From Polynucleobacter sp. (GTDB taxonomy: Bacteria > Pseudomonadota > Gammaproteobacteria > Burkholderiales > Burkholderiaceae): a stretch of DNA of 64,000 nucleotides. Position 1 is the first letter of the stretch, and the number at the start of each line of letters is the position of its first letter. Location: positions 1 to 64,000 of the forward strand of contig JAUYRJ010000029.1 in the NCBI GenBank assembly GCA_030696845.1. Direction: 5' to 3'. The position numbers and the translations under genes are program-made. Below the pieces are notes generated by a model. That model worked only from the letters and a program-made list of their open reading frames with translations. It was not told the DNA's origin and ran no database searches. Of this stretch, positions 29,351 to 41,778 are shown piece after piece.

Positions 29351-30085
29351 CTAGATTTTCTTTAAATCAATGAGTATTTGGCGAGTAGTGAGTACCTGAT
29401 CCTGCAAATGCAAGCCCAGCAAAAACCGCATGAGCTGCTTACTTTCCAGCAAGGTTTCTGGATCTGAAAAATCACCGTCGGCCATTTGCAGTAGAGTTCG
29501 CCCAGTCAACACCGGCCAATGCCCTGGATCATCGGGTTGCCAAGGCCGAACTCCGCGCTCGGGCTGATAGATGTATTTTTCATCTTCGATTGGCGCCGCA
29601 TTGCTATCCACACAGTAGTCGAGTGCCGCAGCGTAACCGGTTTCTTGCAATAAAGCCAATTCAAATGGGCGCAAAATCTGCTCCAAGCGCCCGCTATCCG
29701 CGTTCATCTCCGCCAAGGCGGAAATGGTCTGCATGTAATGATCGTAGAGGGTTTCGTATTCGTCTTCGCGCGCCAAAAACTTGACGAGCAACTCGTTTAA
29801 GTAGAAGCCGCACAGCAAGGCATCGCCAACGAGAGCGGGTGTGCCGCCCACCCATTCGGATTTAGTTAAGGTTCGCAACTCAGACTTACCGCTCCAGGAA
29901 ACCAAGAGCGGCTGAAAGCGTTGCAAAACCGGCCTCAAGACTGAATGCGGTCGCTTAGCGCCTTTAGCAATGAGCGCCATCCGCCCATGCTGGCGCGTAA
30001 ATACATCGAGTATTAAGCTGGTTTCTTTGTACGGAATGCTGTGCAATACAAAAGCAGGCTCATCGGCCACCCGTGTCGCCGCCAT
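29351..30085 (-). CDS. recO: DNA repair protein RecO
   Basis: FVLHSIPYKETSLILDVFTRQHGRMALIAKGAKRP. Confidence 0.95.
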   Translation of the reverse strand: MAATRVADEPAFVLHSIPYKETSLILDVFTRQHGRMALIAKGAKRPHSVLRPVLQRFQPLLVSWSGKSELRTLTKSEWVGGTPALVGDALLCGFYLNELLVKFLAREDEYETLYDHYMQTISALAEMNADSGRLEQILRPFELALLQETGYAAALDYCVDSNAAPIEDEKYIYQPERGVRPWQPDDPGHWPVLTGRTLLQMADGDFSDPETLLESKQLMRFLLGLHLQDQVLTTRQILIDLKKI

Positions 30086-31039
30086 TTATTCCAAGCCTTG
30101 CGCCCGTAACTCAGCGCGATCATCCGCCCAGCCGCGTTTGACTTTAACCCAGGTCTCCAAAAAGACCTTGCCATCAAAGAGCTTTTCCATATCCAAGCGG
30201 GCTTCAGTAGAAATCTTTTTTAGGCGCTCACCCTTCTCGCCAATAATCATCGCCTTGTGATTATCGCGATCCACCAAAATGGTTGCAGCGATACGGCGCA
30301 TCGTGCCATCCATCTTAAATTGATCAATCACCACTGAGCTAGCGTATGGCAACTCTTCACCGGTAAACCGAAATACTTTTTCGCGCAAAATCTCCGCCGC
30401 CAAGAATCGCTCACTGCGATCCGTCAAGGTATCGGGATCATAACGCGGCTCACCCTCAGGCAAATACTCCTCGAGCACGTCCAAGAGGCGCTGCACATCG
30501 GCTGGATTCTTGCCGCTCATCGGAATAATCTCGACAAAGCGCTGCTCACTTTGATCGGGTCTGCCGCCGATATCACTCCACGCCTGCCCCATCTTCTTCA
30601 TAAAGTCGAGCAACGCCACATCACGGTCGGCAGGCAATTCAAAGCGACTGGCAAATAGGTCCAGCTTATTGAGCACCAAAATAACGGGAAGGTCTTTGGG
30701 TAGCAGGCGCAACACTTTCGCATCGTCTTCGCCAAAGTAACCCGCCTCGACTACAAAACACGCCACATCCACATCTTGCAATGCGCTTGTCACTGAGCGG
30801 TTTAACGCTTGATTGAGGGTATTCATTTTGCGCGTCTGAAATCCAGGCGTATCGCTGAAGATAAATTGCGCATGCTCGCGCGTTTGAATCCCTAATATGC
30901 GGTGGCGCGTGGTTTGCGCCTTGCGCGAGGTAATGCTAATTTTTTGCCCCACAAGGGCATTGAGTAGAGTCGATTTACCCATATTTGGCCGACCGACAAT
31001 GGCAATCGTGCCACACCGAAACGCAGGACTTGTTTCCAC
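30086..31039 (-). CDS. era: GTPase Era
   Basis: [34 protein letters not shown] domain. Confidence 0.97.
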   Translation of the reverse strand: METSPAFRCGTIAIVGRPNMGKSTLLNALVGQKISITSRKAQTTRHRILGIQTREHAQFIFSDTPGFQTRKMNTLNQALNRSVTSALQDVDVACFVVEAGYFGEDDAKVLRLLPKDLPVILVLNKLDLFASRFELPADRDVALLDFMKKMGQAWSDIGGRPDQSEQRFVEIIPMSGKNPADVQRLLDVLEEYLPEGEPRYDPDTLTDRSERFLAAEILREKVFRFTGEELPYASSVVIDQFKMDGTMRRIAATILVDRDNHKAMIIGEKGERLKKISTEARLDMEKLFDGKVFLETWVKVKRGWADDRAELRAQGLE

Positions 31040-31041
31040 GA

Positions 31042-31833
31042 TTACGCCTTTAACTTCAGATTAAGCTGCTCTTCCGCGGGATCTGCTTTAGCGGCTTTTT
31101 TCTTGGCAGAGCGGGTTTTTTTGGGTTTACGGGTTTCTTGCGGCAACGCTTTGTGGATTGCGAGCAAAGCGAGTTTAGCTGCGCCTTGCTCCGCTGCCCT
31201 GCGAGAGGCACCAAAGCCCTTGACTTGAATCTTGAGATTCTGAATCACACACTCCACCTCAAATTGCTGGTTATGCGCCGCTCCTGTGGTGCCGGTCACC
31301 GCATAACTCGGCAAGGGCATCTGAAAGCCCTGTAAATATTCTTGCAATAAGGTTTTATCGTCCTTACCCAGCGTCTTTGGATCAACGTGTGCCAAGATAA
31401 TCGAATAGAGCTTACGTAGAATTAACTTAGCCGCATCAAACCCGCCATCTAAAAAGATCGCGCCCGTAACCGCCTCTAAGGTATCAGCCAAAATCGATGG
31501 GCGCCGAAATCCACCGCTTTTCAGTTCGCCCTCGCCTAGTCGCAAATAATCCGATAAGGAAAGGGATTGTGCAATTTCATACAAAGCCTGCTGCTTCACC
31601 AAATTCGCACGTACCCGTGATAGATCGCCCTCATCTAAATCAGAGTAACGCTCGTAGAGCATTTCTGCGACGACGCAATTCAAAATGGAGTCGCCCAAAA
31701 ACTCGAGTCGCTCATTATTTTTCTTGCTATGACTACGGTGGGTGAGTGCCTGCTGGAGCAGTTCCGGTTTATTAAATACGTAGCCCAGCCGCTCTTGCAA
31801 GGGTCCAATATCGATAGCGGCACGGGCATTCAT
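31042..31833 (-). CDS. rnc: Ribonuclease III with Lys-rich C-terminal tail
   Basis: [21 protein letters not shown]; dsRBD. Confidence 0.96.
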   Translation of the reverse strand: MNARAAIDIGPLQERLGYVFNKPELLQQALTHRSHSKKNNERLEFLGDSILNCVVAEMLYERYSDLDEGDLSRVRANLVKQQALYEIAQSLSLSDYLRLGEGELKSGGFRRPSILADTLEAVTGAIFLDGGFDAAKLILRKLYSIILAHVDPKTLGKDDKTLLQEYLQGFQMPLPSYAVTGTTGAAHNQQFEVECVIQNLKIQVKGFGASRRAAEQGAAKLALLAIHKALPQETRKPKKTRSAKKKAAKADPAEEQLNLKLKA

Positions 31834-31836
31834 GAT

Positions 31837-32643
31837 TTACTGAAAACCGCCTATGCGGCTGAGTGAGCCTAAGTTCAACCATACAAAGAATGCGCGGCCC
31901 ACGATATTTTGATCGGGCACAAAACCCCAATACCGGGAGTCGGCGCTATTGTCGCGGTTATCGCCCATCGTAAAGTAATGCCCAGGTGGAACGGTACAGG
32001 TCATGCTGTTGGGCTGGTACTGGCAAAACTCTATTCCTGGAAATCGATTAGGCATCAACATAGCCGATGGTCGATCCGGGTCATTTAAGATCTCATGGCG
32101 ATTGCCGCCCAAATCCGCTGGAAAGGTTTCAGAGTAGAGCTTGGCGTAGCGCATGCTCTCTTGATCGAGGTAATCCTCGCCGCCCGCGTATTGCAAGGGC
32201 TGTCCATTTACGGTGAGGCGTTTATCTTGATACTGAACGGTATCCCCGGGTAATGCAATCACCCGCTTAATGTAATCCACCGACTGATCTAAGGGGTAAC
32301 GGAACACCACTACATCGCCGCGCTTAGGCGCGCCCAGATCAACTATTTTTTTATTAATCACTGGCAAACGAATGCCATAGGTGAATTTGTTCACCAGAAT
32401 GAAGTCGCCAATTTGCAGGGTGGGAATCATGGATCCCGATGGAATCTTAAATGGCTCAACCAAGAACGAGCGCAAGAAAAAGACCGCGCAGATCACTGGG
32501 AAAAAGCTAGCGGAATATTCCAACCACAGCGGCATGCGGGCAATGCCAGCCGCCTTGCGCTGAGGAGCGAATACCAATTTATCTGCCACCCAAGCAACAC
32601 CGGTAACCAGCACCAATATCAATAAAATTAAGGCGAAGTTCAT
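31837..32643 (-). CDS. lepB: Signal peptidase I
   Basis: [44 protein letters not shown]. Confidence 0.96.
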   Translation of the reverse strand: MNFALILLILVLVTGVAWVADKLVFAPQRKAAGIARMPLWLEYSASFFPVICAVFFLRSFLVEPFKIPSGSMIPTLQIGDFILVNKFTYGIRLPVINKKIVDLGAPKRGDVVVFRYPLDQSVDYIKRVIALPGDTVQYQDKRLTVNGQPLQYAGGEDYLDQESMRYAKLYSETFPADLGGNRHEILNDPDRPSAMLMPNRFPGIEFCQYQPNSMTCTVPPGHYFTMGDNRDNSADSRYWGFVPDQNIVGRAFFVWLNLGSLSRIGGFQ

Positions 32644-34448
32644 TTATCGTCCACCTGCAAAATAGCCAAGAATGCTTCTTGTGGAATTTCCACATTACCT
32701 ACCTGCTTCATGCGCTTCTTACCTTCTTTTTGCTTTTCTAAGAGTTTGCGTTTGCGCGAGATATCGCCGCCATAGCATTTAGCCAAGACGTTTTTGCGCA
32801 GCGCCTTGACGTTCTCACGCGCCACAATGCCGCTACCAATCGCCGCCTGAATTGCCACATCAAACATCTGCCGCGGAATAATGCCGCGCATTTTTGACAC
32901 CACGTCGCGACCGCGCGATTGACTGTTGCTACGGTGGACAATCACCGATAAGGCGTCCACTTTTTCACCATTAATTAAGATGTCGACCTTCACGACATCA
33001 GCCACGCGATACTCTTTAAACTCGTAATCCATCGACGCGTAACCGCGCGAAACGGATTTCAGTCTGTCAAAGAAATCGAGCACGATTTCAGCCATGGGGA
33101 TTTCGTAGGTTAACTGCACCTGCCGCCCAAGATAACTCATGTTCGTCTGAATGCCGCGCTTTCCGGTACATAAGGTAATGACAGAGCCAACGTACTCTTG
33201 AGGCATATATAAATTGACCGTCACAATCGGTTCCAAAATCGCCTCGATCTTGCTTGGATCCGGCATCTTGGATGGGTTGTCAACGACCAATAAAGTGCCG
33301 TCGCGCTGCTGCACTTGATAGACCACGGTAGGCGCGGTCGTAATCAAGTTCATGTCGTACTGACGCTCTAAGCGCTCTTGCACAATTTCCATGTGCAATA
33401 AACCCAAAAACCCGCACCGAAATCCAAAACCCAAGGCTTGTGACACCTCTGGTTCGTAAAGGAGTGATGCATCATTGAGTTTGAGTTTTTCCAATGACTC
33501 GCGCAATTGATCGTACTCATTGGCCTCGACAGGATAGAGGCCAGCGAACACCTGCGACTTGACTTCTTTAAAGCCAGGCAATGGCGCGCTGGCAGGCGTG
33601 CGGCCTTGCTGTCCCGGGGCGTGCGTTACCGTATCGCCTACTTTCGCTGCCTTGAGCTCTTTAATGCCGGCAATAATGAAACCCACCTGCCCAGCACTGA
33701 GCTCGGGACGATCAATGGATTTAGGACTAAAGACCCCAACATGCTCAACTAAGTGCGTGGAGCCGTTTGCCATCAGCAGAATTTTGTCTTTTGGTTTTAA
33801 AGTACCATTCACGACACGCACCAGCATCACAACACCAACGTAGTTATCAAACCAAGAATCAATGATTAATGCTTGTAGCGGCTCGGTAGCACTGCCCTGT
33901 GGTGGCGGCACCCGGCGAATCATTTCTTCCAAAATATCCGCCACACCCAAACCGGTTTTGGCTGAACACGTTAATGCATCGGTAGCATCAATGCCGATCA
34001 CATCTTCGATTTCTTGTTTAGCGCGATCGGGGTCTGCCTGAGGTAAATCAATCTTATTAAGGACAGGCACTACCTCAACACCCAATTCAATGGCGGTGTA
34101 GCAATTCGCAACCGTTTGCGCTTCAACCCCTTGGCTAGCATCTACAACTAGCAAGGCGCCTTCGCATGCTGACAGCGATCGACTGACCTCATACGAGAAG
34201 TCAACGTGACCCGGCGTATCAATCAGATTGAGGTTGTAGATTTTTCCATCTTTCGCTTTGTAGCTGAGCGCAGCGGTCTGCGCCTTAATGGTAATTCCGC
34301 GCTCCCGCTCGATGTCCATCGAGTCTAGGACCTGCGCCTCCATCTCACGATCGGATAAGCCGCCACACAGTTGAATGATGCGGTCGGCAAGGGTTGATTT
34401 CCCATGATCAATATGGGCGATGATAGAGAAATTGCGGATTAAATCCAT
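32640..34448 (-). CDS. lepA: Elongation factor 4 (LepA)
   Basis: [22 protein letters not shown]. Confidence 0.98.
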   Translation of the reverse strand: MDLIRNFSIIAHIDHGKSTLADRIIQLCGGLSDREMEAQVLDSMDIERERGITIKAQTAALSYKAKDGKIYNLNLIDTPGHVDFSYEVSRSLSACEGALLVVDASQGVEAQTVANCYTAIELGVEVVPVLNKIDLPQADPDRAKQEIEDVIGIDATDALTCSAKTGLGVADILEEMIRRVPPPQGSATEPLQALIIDSWFDNYVGVVMLVRVVNGTLKPKDKILLMANGSTHLVEHVGVFSPKSIDRPELSAGQVGFIIAGIKELKAAKVGDTVTHAPGQQGRTPASAPLPGFKEVKSQVFAGLYPVEANEYDQLRESLEKLKLNDASLLYEPEVSQALGFGFRCGFLGLLHMEIVQERLERQYDMNLITTAPTVVYQVQQRDGTLLVVDNPSKMPDPSKIEAILEPIVTVNLYMPQEYVGSVITLCTGKRGIQTNMSYLGRQVQLTYEIPMAEIVLDFFDRLKSVSRGYASMDYEFKEYRVADVVKVDILINGEKVDALSVIVHRSNSQSRGRDVVSKMRGIIPRQMFDVAIQAAIGSGIVARENVKALRKNVLAKCYGGDISRKRKLLEKQKEGKKRMKQVGNVEIPQEAFLAILQVDDK

Positions 34449-34544
34449 GGTGTTTTATCGAGTTAGGCAAAAAAACACCTTGTCGCAGCACACAAGATGA
34501 TGCGCTGCAATAAGTTGTCTTACTTAGATTGTAATGGTTGGGGT

Positions 34545-34576
34545 AAAAACCCCCAGGATTCTGAAATCCTGGGGTT
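34545..34576 (-). terminator. Terminator of the mucD transcript, between mucD and lepA
   Basis: Perfect stem ccccaggatt-ctga-aatcctgggg; reverse strand ends GGGGGTTTTTA. Confidence 0.75.
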
Positions 34577-34585
34577 CTGGCCAAA

Positions 34586-36034
34586 TTACTGCGCTTTGGG
34601 TCGCAGTGGAACAATCAATGTGCTATCGGCGCGGCGCACAAACACGGCCACCGCACGACTGCTGTCCAAGCCCTTGGTCAGGGCTTCAAACTGCTTTACA
34701 CCCGTAATGTCCGTATCGCCAACCCGGACAATCACATCCCCTGGACGAATGCCGGAGCGTGCCGCAGGACCATCTCCTAGGCTGGTGATTTCCACCCCGG
34801 ATTTGACATTTAATTCACGCTTCTTGGCATCCGAAAGATCGATTACACCTAAGCCAAAGGGATTATTCACCGCGCTTGGCGCAGCAGTCCCATCTGGCTT
34901 TTTGGCGCTAGCGGCTTTGCTTGGTGCCTCTGCATCGGCTACGAGCACCGTCAGCTCACGGGTCGCCCCCTTACGCCACACCTGTACCGTTGCCTTAGTT
35001 CCAGGTTTGGTTTCGCCCACAATGCGGGGCAAATCGGTTGATTTTGCGATCTCGCGACCATTAAAGCTCAGGATCACGTCGCCCGACTCGATGCCCCCAT
35101 TAGCGGCAGGTCCGCCCGGCTCGACATTCCGAACATAAGCTCCTCTAGGCTTACCTAAGCCCAGGGTTTCGGCTGTTTCTTTGGATAACTCGCCCAGCGC
35201 AACGCCAATACGGCCACGCACTAATTTACCGGTGCTACGTAGCTGGTCGGCTACGCGCATGGCCTCATCAATGGGGATCGCAAATGAAATGCCCATATAA
35301 CCGCCCGAGCGGCTAAAAATTTGCGAGTTGATACCGATCACCTGCCCAGCGGTATTGAGTAAAGGTCCACCTGAATTCCCTGGATTAACCGCGACGTCAG
35401 TCTGAATAAAAGGCAAGTAATCCCCTGTATCGCGACTCTTCGCCGACACAATACCAGCGGTTACCGTGTTTTCCAGACCAAATGGAGAACCAATCGCCAG
35501 CACCCACTCACCCACTCGAAGCTTGGAAGAATCGCCCAGCGGCAGCTTTGGCAAGCCAGTCGCATCAATTTTAAGGAGGGCAACATCCGTTCGCTTATCG
35601 GCGCCCAAGAGCTTGGCATTGAACTCCCGTTTATCGGTCAAGGTGACGTAGATCTTTTCAGCGCCCTCAACCACATGGGCGTTTGTCAAAATGAAGCCAT
35701 TGGAATCAATAATGAAACCTGAACCCACACCGCGATCCGCCTCTTTGGGCTGTCCAGGCTGAGCTGGCCCCTTGGGGGCGCCTGGCATTGGCACCCCAAA
35801 AAAGCGTCTAAAGAACTCGGCCTGCTCTTCCGGAATGCCCGGAGGAAGGCCTTGGGTTTGCTGGACGGAGATACGCTCGGTAGTCCGAATGTTCACGACC
35901 GCAGGACTGGCCTTTTCTACCAAATCCGCAAAATCGGGTGCTGACACCCTAGTAACTTGGGCAACCGAACTGGGAACCAAAGCAAATTGACTGACGCTAA
36001 AAATAGCCAGAAAAGCAATGAGGTACTTTTTCAT
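34586..36034 (-). CDS. mucD: DegP/MucD-like periplasmic serine protease (trypsin + two PDZ)
   Basis: ILTNAHVVEGAEKI, DVALLKIDA, NPGNSGGPLLN. Confidence 0.95.
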   Translation of the reverse strand: MKKYLIAFLAIFSVSQFALVPSSVAQVTRVSAPDFADLVEKASPAVVNIRTTERISVQQTQGLPPGIPEEQAEFFRRFFGVPMPGAPKGPAQPGQPKEADRGVGSGFIIDSNGFILTNAHVVEGAEKIYVTLTDKREFNAKLLGADKRTDVALLKIDATGLPKLPLGDSSKLRVGEWVLAIGSPFGLENTVTAGIVSAKSRDTGDYLPFIQTDVAVNPGNSGGPLLNTAGQVIGINSQIFSRSGGYMGISFAIPIDEAMRVADQLRSTGKLVRGRIGVALGELSKETAETLGLGKPRGAYVRNVEPGGPAANGGIESGDVILSFNGREIAKSTDLPRIVGETKPGTKATVQVWRKGATRELTVLVADAEAPSKAASAKKPDGTAAPSAVNNPFGLGVIDLSDAKKRELNVKSGVEITSLGDGPAARSGIRPGDVIVRVGDTDITGVKQFEALTKGLDSSRAVAVFVRRADSTLIVPLRPKAQ

Positions 36035-36080
36035 ATTGTGGTGGCTACAAGGAGCCTTAAAGTGACAGATGAACTAGATA

Positions 36081-37319
36081 TTAGGTCAACTTACCAAAAA
36101 TCAAGGTACCGTTAGTACCCCCAAAGCCAAAATTGTTTTTAATGGCATGGTCGATTTTGATGTCTCGCGCAGTATTGGCGCAGTAATCCAGATCGCACTC
36201 GGGATCTTGATTGAAGATATTGATGGTGGGAGGTGATTTTTGGTGATGCAAGGCCAAAATCGTAAAGACCGACTCTAAGCCGCCGGCGCCGCCCAACAGA
36301 TGGCCGGTCATGGACTTCGTGGAGTTCACTACTACCTTCTTGGCGTGGTCACCTAAAGCAGCTTTAATCGCCTCGGTTTCATTCTTATCACCTAGGGGTG
36401 TTGACGTCCCATGGGCATTAACGTACTGAATTTGATCGGTATTTAAGCCTGCATCGCGCATTGCATTGATCATGCAACGTCTTGGGCCATCCATATTGGG
36501 CGCAGTCATGTGGTAGGCATCACCACTCATCCCAAAGCCAAGCAACTCGCAATAGATGGTGGCGCCACGAGCGCGTGCATGCTCATACTCTTCCAGCATT
36601 ACCACGCCAGCACCTTCGCCCAGAACAAAACCGTCACGGTCCTTATCCCAAGGGCGGGACGCAGTTGCAGGATCGTCGTTGCGAGTGGATAGCGCTCTTG
36701 CGGCCGCAAAACCGCCTACGCCCAACGCAGAAATGGTGGATTCAGCGCCGCCAGCGACCATCATGTCGGCGTCGCCATACTGAATTAAGCGAGCTGCCAA
36801 GCCAATGCTGTGTAAACCGGTGGTGCAGGCGGTTACCGCCGCAACATTAGGGCCTTTGAGATTAAACAAAATACTCAAATGCCCTGAAATCATATTAATG
36901 ATCGAGCCAGGAACGAAAAAAGGGGAAATCCGGCGCGGACCGCGTGCGATTAACTCCGATGATGTTTCTTCGATCATCGGCAAACCGCCGATACCAGAAC
37001 CCACTAAAACGCCGATTCGCTCGGCATTCTCTTCGGTGATCTCGATCCCGCTGTCGCGAATAGCCTGCGCACCAGCCGCAATACCGTAATGGATAAATGT
37101 ATCCATATGGCGGGCTTCTTTAGCGGAAACGTATTCCTCAACATTGAAGTCTTTCACCTCGCCGGCAAAATGAACGCTTAGCGGGGTGTGATCAAACTTC
37201 GTAATGGTGGCAATACCGCTTTTGCCAGCCATTAAGCTAGCCCAAGCCGCATCAACCGAGTTTCCCACAGGGGAAACTAAGCCCAAGCCAGTGACGACCA
37301 CACGACGTTGGTTTTTCAT
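36081..37319 (-). CDS. fabF: Beta-ketoacyl-ACP synthase II
   Basis: [37 protein letters not shown]. Confidence 0.97.
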   Translation of the reverse strand: MKNQRRVVVTGLGLVSPVGNSVDAAWASLMAGKSGIATITKFDHTPLSVHFAGEVKDFNVEEYVSAKEARHMDTFIHYGIAAGAQAIRDSGIEITEENAERIGVLVGSGIGGLPMIEETSSELIARGPRRISPFFVPGSIINMISGHLSILFNLKGPNVAAVTACTTGLHSIGLAARLIQYGDADMMVAGGAESTISALGVGGFAAARALSTRNDDPATASRPWDKDRDGFVLGEGAGVVMLEEYEHARARGATIYCELLGFGMSGDAYHMTAPNMDGPRRCMINAMRDAGLNTDQIQYVNAHGTSTPLGDKNETEAIKAALGDHAKKVVVNSTKSMTGHLLGGAGGLESVFTILALHHQKSPPTINIFNQDPECDLDYCANTARDIKIDHAIKNNFGFGGTNGTLIFGKLT

Positions 37320-37350
37320 TGCCGATGCAGCCTTAGGCCAAACTCAGGAA

Positions 37351-37590
37351 TTAAGCCTGAGCTTTTGATTTAGCGAAATCGATTGCGAGCTGAACCGTAG
37401 TGATCTTTTCAGCTTCTTCGTCCGGAATTTCAATTCCAAACTCATCTTCTAAAGCCATCACGAGTTCAACTGTGTCAAGCGAGTCTGCGCCCAGGTCATT
37501 CACGAAAGAAGACTCATTCTTGATGTCTCCTTCTGCTACGCCCAATTGCTCGGCGACGATCTTCTTAACGCGTTGTTCGATGTTATCCAT
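37351..37590 (-). CDS. acpP: Acyl carrier protein
   Basis: [33 protein letters not shown]. Confidence 0.98.
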   Translation of the reverse strand: MDNIEQRVKKIVAEQLGVAEGDIKNESSFVNDLGADSLDTVELVMALEDEFGIEIPDEEAEKITTVQLAIDFAKSKAQA

Positions 37591-37682
37591 TAAGTCCCCC
37601 AGGGGTTATAAAAAAACGATTGAAGGATTTTAGCAGTTCAGCGGAATGGGTGGCAGAACTGCTTATTTCCCAGAAAGTGAAA

Positions 37683-38426
37683 TTAGGCCAAATACAGGCC
37701 GCCATTGACGTGCAGGGTATTTCCGGTGATATAGCCAGCTGCCGGGGATGCCAAAAAGGCAACTGCCTGGGCTACATCCTCTGGGGTACCCAACCGGGCC
37801 AGTGGAATGTTCGATTTCAGTGCATTTTGCTGCTCTTCGCTCAGTGCGCGGGTCATATCGGTATCAATAAAGCCCGGCGCAACGCAATTTACGGTGATGT
37901 TGCGACTGCCAATTTCACGAGCCAAGGCACGCGTCATACCAGATACCCCTGCTTTTGCAGCAGCGTAATTGGCTTGGCCGGGATTGCCCATATGACCAAC
38001 AATCGAGGTGATATTGATGATGCGCCCAGAGCGCGCCTTCATCATGGGGCGCAAGACCGCTTGCGACAAGCGAAACACTGCGCTGAGGTTGGTATCAATC
38101 ACATCCGTCCACTCTTCAGACTTCATGCGCATAGCGAGCTGGTCACGCGTAATGCCCGCGTTGTTAACCAAAATCTGAATGCCGCCAAAGTCTTTAACGA
38201 TCAAATCGATGATGTCCTCGCAGGCTTTTGGATCAGTCACATTCAGTGCCAATCCGCGTCCGCCATTCGCCTTCAGGCGTGCGTCGATGGCTGCTGCGCC
38301 TTCGGCTGTTGTGGCGGTTCCAATGACTGTGGCGCCCGACTGCATCAAGGCTTGTGCAATCGCCTCACCAATGCCGCGCGATGCACCGGTCACCAATGCA
38401 ATTTGTCCAGTTAAATCGGTATTCAT
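37683..38426 (-). CDS. fabG: 3-oxoacyl-ACP reductase
   Basis: ALVTGASRGIGEAIA, YAAAKAGVSGMTRALA. Confidence 0.97.
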   Translation of the reverse strand: MNTDLTGQIALVTGASRGIGEAIAQALMQSGATVIGTATTAEGAAAIDARLKANGGRGLALNVTDPKACEDIIDLIVKDFGGIQILVNNAGITRDQLAMRMKSEEWTDVIDTNLSAVFRLSQAVLRPMMKARSGRIINITSIVGHMGNPGQANYAAAKAGVSGMTRALAREIGSRNITVNCVAPGFIDTDMTRALSEEQQNALKSNIPLARLGTPEDVAQAVAFLASPAAGYITGNTLHVNGGLYLA

Positions 38427-38450
38427 CGTGTCGTTTCCTTGTGCCTAGGA

Positions 38451-39386
38451 TTACTTGGCTGCTGCCAAGGCTTCATTTAAGCTCGTGTCATCAAAAATAG
38501 GAGTGCCTTGTACCCCATCGTGGATTCGTTTTGTTAAACCCGCCAGTACTTTGCCTGGGCCGCACTCGTAAACCTGGGTAATGCCTTGCGCAGCCATGGC
38601 CTGAATAATTTCTTGCCAGCGCACTGGCTTAGCAGCCTGCCGAACCAGTGACTGCTTAATATCGCTGGGCGCCGTCAAGATGGTCACGTCGACATTATTG
38701 ATCACTGGAATTTCAGGCGCATGAAAGGCAATATTTTCAAAATACGCCTGAAGCTGTTCTGATGCGGGCTGCAGTAACGAAGAATGAAATGGGGCGGATA
38801 CGGGCAAGGGCAAAGCCCGTTTAGCGCCAGCTGCTTTCAGCAACTCGCAGGCCTTGCTTACCGCATCATTGGCGCCAGCGATCACCACCTGACCGGGAGC
38901 GTTGAAGTTAACCGCTTCAACCACCCCAGCAGAAGCGGCCGATGCCTCTAAACACACTTCGACGACCTTCGCATCATCCAGACCTAAAATGGCGGCCATG
39001 CCGCCCGTACCCACCGGTACAGCGCTTTGCATTGCCTGCGCGCGAAAGCGCACCAATGGCACAGCATCCTTAAACGCGAGCACATTCGACGCTACTAGCG
39101 CGGAGTACTCACCCAAGCTATGGCCTGCCATCACCGAAGGTTTTGGGCCGCCAGCCGCCAGCCAGGCGCGGTAAAACGCAACGCCCGCGGTCAGCATCAC
39201 GGGCTGAGTATTGGTGGTCAGGGATAAAGCTTCGGCAGGGCCTTCCGCAATCAGTTTGCCAAGGTCCTCACCCAAAGCATCGGATGCTTCCTCAAGCGTT
39301 GCCCGCACCTCAGGGCGCTCTGCAATGGTATTGAGCATGCCGACTGATTGCGATCCTTGGCCAGGAAAAACGAATGCGAATGTCAT
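38451..39386 (-). CDS. fabD: Malonyl-CoA:ACP transacylase
   Basis: FVFPGQGSQSVGML, MAGHSLGEYSALVAS. Confidence 0.97.
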   Translation of the reverse strand: MTFAFVFPGQGSQSVGMLNTIAERPEVRATLEEASDALGEDLGKLIAEGPAEALSLTTNTQPVMLTAGVAFYRAWLAAGGPKPSVMAGHSLGEYSALVASNVLAFKDAVPLVRFRAQAMQSAVPVGTGGMAAILGLDDAKVVEVCLEASAASAGVVEAVNFNAPGQVVIAGANDAVSKACELLKAAGAKRALPLPVSAPFHSSLLQPASEQLQAYFENIAFHAPEIPVINNVDVTILTAPSDIKQSLVRQAAKPVRWQEIIQAMAAQGITQVYECGPGKVLAGLTKRIHDGVQGTPIFDDTSLNEALAAAK

Positions 39387-39413
39387 GAGAAAAAATCCAA
39401 AGTAATCACTGAA

Positions 39414-40400
39414 TTAGTATTTTAAGGCGACTGCGCCCCAGGCAAAACCGCCGCCGACACCCTCTAATAACAGGTGTTGTCCACGCTGAATTTGCCCCGA
39501 CCGCACTCCGGCGTCAAGAGCTAGAGGAATCGATGCGGCAGAGGTATTGCCATGCTCTGAAACGGTGACGATCACCTTATCCATCGACATACCCATCTTG
39601 CGGGCGGTACTCTCCATGATGCGAATGTTCGCTTGATGGGGTACGAGCCAATCGATATCTTCTGGTTTTAAGTTGGCCCGATCCAGCACTTCGTGAGCCA
39701 CTTGCTCGAGCACTTTAACCGCCAACTTAAACACTGCTTGGCCATCCATAGTCATAAATGGAGAGCCGGTAATGCCGCCACAAACCGCCCTACCAGGCAC
39801 ACACAAAATGTCGCGCTGACTGCCGTCAGCGTGCAAGGCGCTTGCCAAAATACCTGGTTCGCTACTGGCTTCTAACACCACAGCACCAGCACCATCGCCA
39901 AATAAAACACAGGTGGTGCGATCTTGAAAATCCAGAATGCGCGAAAACACTTCAGCGCCAATCACCAGCACTTTCCGGTGATTTCCCGTTCGAATCAAGG
40001 CATCGGCGATCGCCATGGCATAGGTAAAGCCAGCGCACACCGCCTGCACATCAAAGGCGGCGCAGCCATGATGGGCGCCTAATTTATCTTGAATGACGCA
40101 AGCCGTACTCGGAAATCCACCCAGATGATCGGGTGTGGAGGTTGCCAAAATAATTAAATCAATATCGGCTGCAGTGCAGTTCGCACTTGCCATAGCCGCC
40201 TCGGCCGCCTTGACACCTAAATCGCTAGTGAGTTCGGTATCGCTAGCAAAGTGGCGCGCTTCAATGCCGCTGCGCGTTCTAATCCATTCATCACTGGTCT
40301 CTAAGCCGCTTTTTGCCAAGCGCTCCACAAGATCGTGATTACTTAAACGCAAGGCAGGCAAATAACTGCCAGTGCCTGCAATTCGAGAATACGTTGTCAT
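39414..40400 (-). CDS. fabH: Beta-ketoacyl-ACP synthase III
   Basis: [42 protein letters not shown]. Confidence 0.97.
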   Translation of the reverse strand: MTTYSRIAGTGSYLPALRLSNHDLVERLAKSGLETSDEWIRTRSGIEARHFASDTELTSDLGVKAAEAAMASANCTAADIDLIILATSTPDHLGGFPSTACVIQDKLGAHHGCAAFDVQAVCAGFTYAMAIADALIRTGNHRKVLVIGAEVFSRILDFQDRTTCVLFGDGAGAVVLEASSEPGILASALHADGSQRDILCVPGRAVCGGITGSPFMTMDGQAVFKLAVKVLEQVAHEVLDRANLKPEDIDWLVPHQANIRIMESTARKMGMSMDKVIVTVSEHGNTSAASIPLALDAGVRSGQIQRGQHLLLEGVGGGFAWGAVALKY

Positions 40401-41428
40401 GCTGGTGTCCTAGATACGAATGCTTCGGCAATCCGCTCAACCATCTTGCCTTTAGCAGCCTCATACGCACGCTCCAGAGCAAATCCAAATCCAAAACTGT
40501 CTGCCGAACCGTGACTCTTAATAACGCAACCGCGTAAACCCAATAAAACAGCGCCGTTGTACCGACGGTGATCCACGCGTTTACGAACCCGAAGCAAAGG
40601 CAACATCGCGCACAGAGCCATTAACTTGGTTAGCCATGAGCGATTGAATTCATGCCGAATCAAACCACTCATCATTTTTGCTAAACCTTCGCTCGCCTTG
40701 AGCACCACATTACCCACAAAACCATCGCACACCACAATATCGGTCGTGCCTTTAAATATATCGTTGCCTTCCACGTTGCCGTAAAAGTTCAACGTACTGT
40801 TACGCAATAATTCGCCAGTGAGCTTAACAACCTCATTGCCTTTAATGACTTCTTCGCCAATATTCAAAAGACCAATGGTCGGCTTTGCTTTGCCACCTAC
40901 TACGCGCACCATGACATCGGCCATCTGCGCAAACTGCAGTAAGTGCATGGGCTCGCAATCGGCATTGGCCCCTAGATCCAAAACGGTGGTAGCGCCGCCC
41001 AGTTCATTAGGCATGCCAGTAGCAATCGCGGGGCGATCAATGCCATCTAAGGTTTTGAGAATGTAACGGGATATCGCCATCAGCGCGCCCGTGTTGCCGG
41101 AAGAAATAATCGCATCGGCTTGCTTTTCTTTGACTTGCTCGATAGCAACGCGCATCGATGAGTCTTTTTTACGCCTTAAGGCAACTTCAATGGGGTCGTC
41201 CATCAAGACTACTTCGGTCGCCGACACAATCCGAATGCGATGACGTGGGGCCGAACTGATTTTGCCTAGCGCAAATTCAATGGCCTCTGCATTGCCAACC
41301 AGAATAACTTCCGCATCCGGATGCCGGGTTAAAAAGGCACAGGATGCCGGAACCGTGACAGAAACACCATGGTCGCCGCCCATGGCGTCGACAGCAAGCG
41401 TCACGCTCATCGAATCGTTCATTGCCAC
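40397..41428 (-). CDS. plsX: Phosphate acyltransferase PlsX
   Basis: [19 protein letters not shown]; overlaps fabH by 4 nt; several candidate start codons. Confidence 0.96.
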   Translation of the reverse strand: MAMNDSMSVTLAVDAMGGDHGVSVTVPASCAFLTRHPDAEVILVGNAEAIEFALGKISSAPRHRIRIVSATEVVLMDDPIEVALRRKKDSSMRVAIEQVKEKQADAIISSGNTGALMAISRYILKTLDGIDRPAIATGMPNELGGATTVLDLGANADCEPMHLLQFAQMADVMVRVVGGKAKPTIGLLNIGEEVIKGNEVVKLTGELLRNSTLNFYGNVEGNDIFKGTTDIVVCDGFVGNVVLKASEGLAKMMSGLIRHEFNRSWLTKLMALCAMLPLLRVRKRVDHRRYNGAVLLGLRGCVIKSHGSADSFGFGFALERAYEAAKGKMVERIAEAFVSRTPA

Positions 41429-41495
41429 GAATGGTGTTCCAAGAAAAAAGCGGCTTAATTAAATTAGAGCCGCTTCGATCGAGAGATCTAAGAAA

Positions 41496-41675
41496 TTAGT
41501 CGTTCTTCGTTTTGACGACTTTACGACCACGGTAGTAGCCGTTAGGGGAAATGTGGTGACGCAGATGCGCCTCACCTGTTGTGGCTTCAACAGCCGTAGC
41601 AGGTGCGGTCAAAAAGTCGTGCGCACGATGCATGCCACGTTTGGAAGGGGATTTTTTATTCTGTTGGACGGCCAT
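41496..41675 (-). CDS. rpmF: 50S ribosomal protein L32 (59 aa, too short for the ORF track)
   Basis: Reverse-strand translation [59 protein letters not shown]. Confidence 0.96.
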   Translation of the reverse strand: MAVQQNKKSPSKRGMHRAHDFLTAPATAVEATTGEAHLRHHISPNGYYRGRKVVKTKND

Positions 41676-41778
41676 GTTGAACTCCTAAGCAATAGCGGAT
41701 TCTAGCACAGAAATCGGAGTAAACATCGGGCTTTTTAAGCCAAAGGAAGGACGGTGCCACCCCAATACCTGGCCCATA

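Noticed and set aside
34497-35138. 213-aa plus-strand ORF antisense to mucD
   Set aside because: Ser/Thr/Ala-rich shadow translation of mucD; no domain or start context.
37620-38414. 264-aa plus-strand ORF antisense to fabG
   Set aside because: Lies wholly over the well-supported fabG/fabG-acpP region on the opposite strand; no recognisable domain; typical shadow ORF.
41496-41675. Possible frameshift in rpmF, since L32 is missing from the ORF track
   Set aside because: Rechecking the bases gives an intact 59-codon frame; it is missing only because it falls below the apparent 60-aa cutoff.
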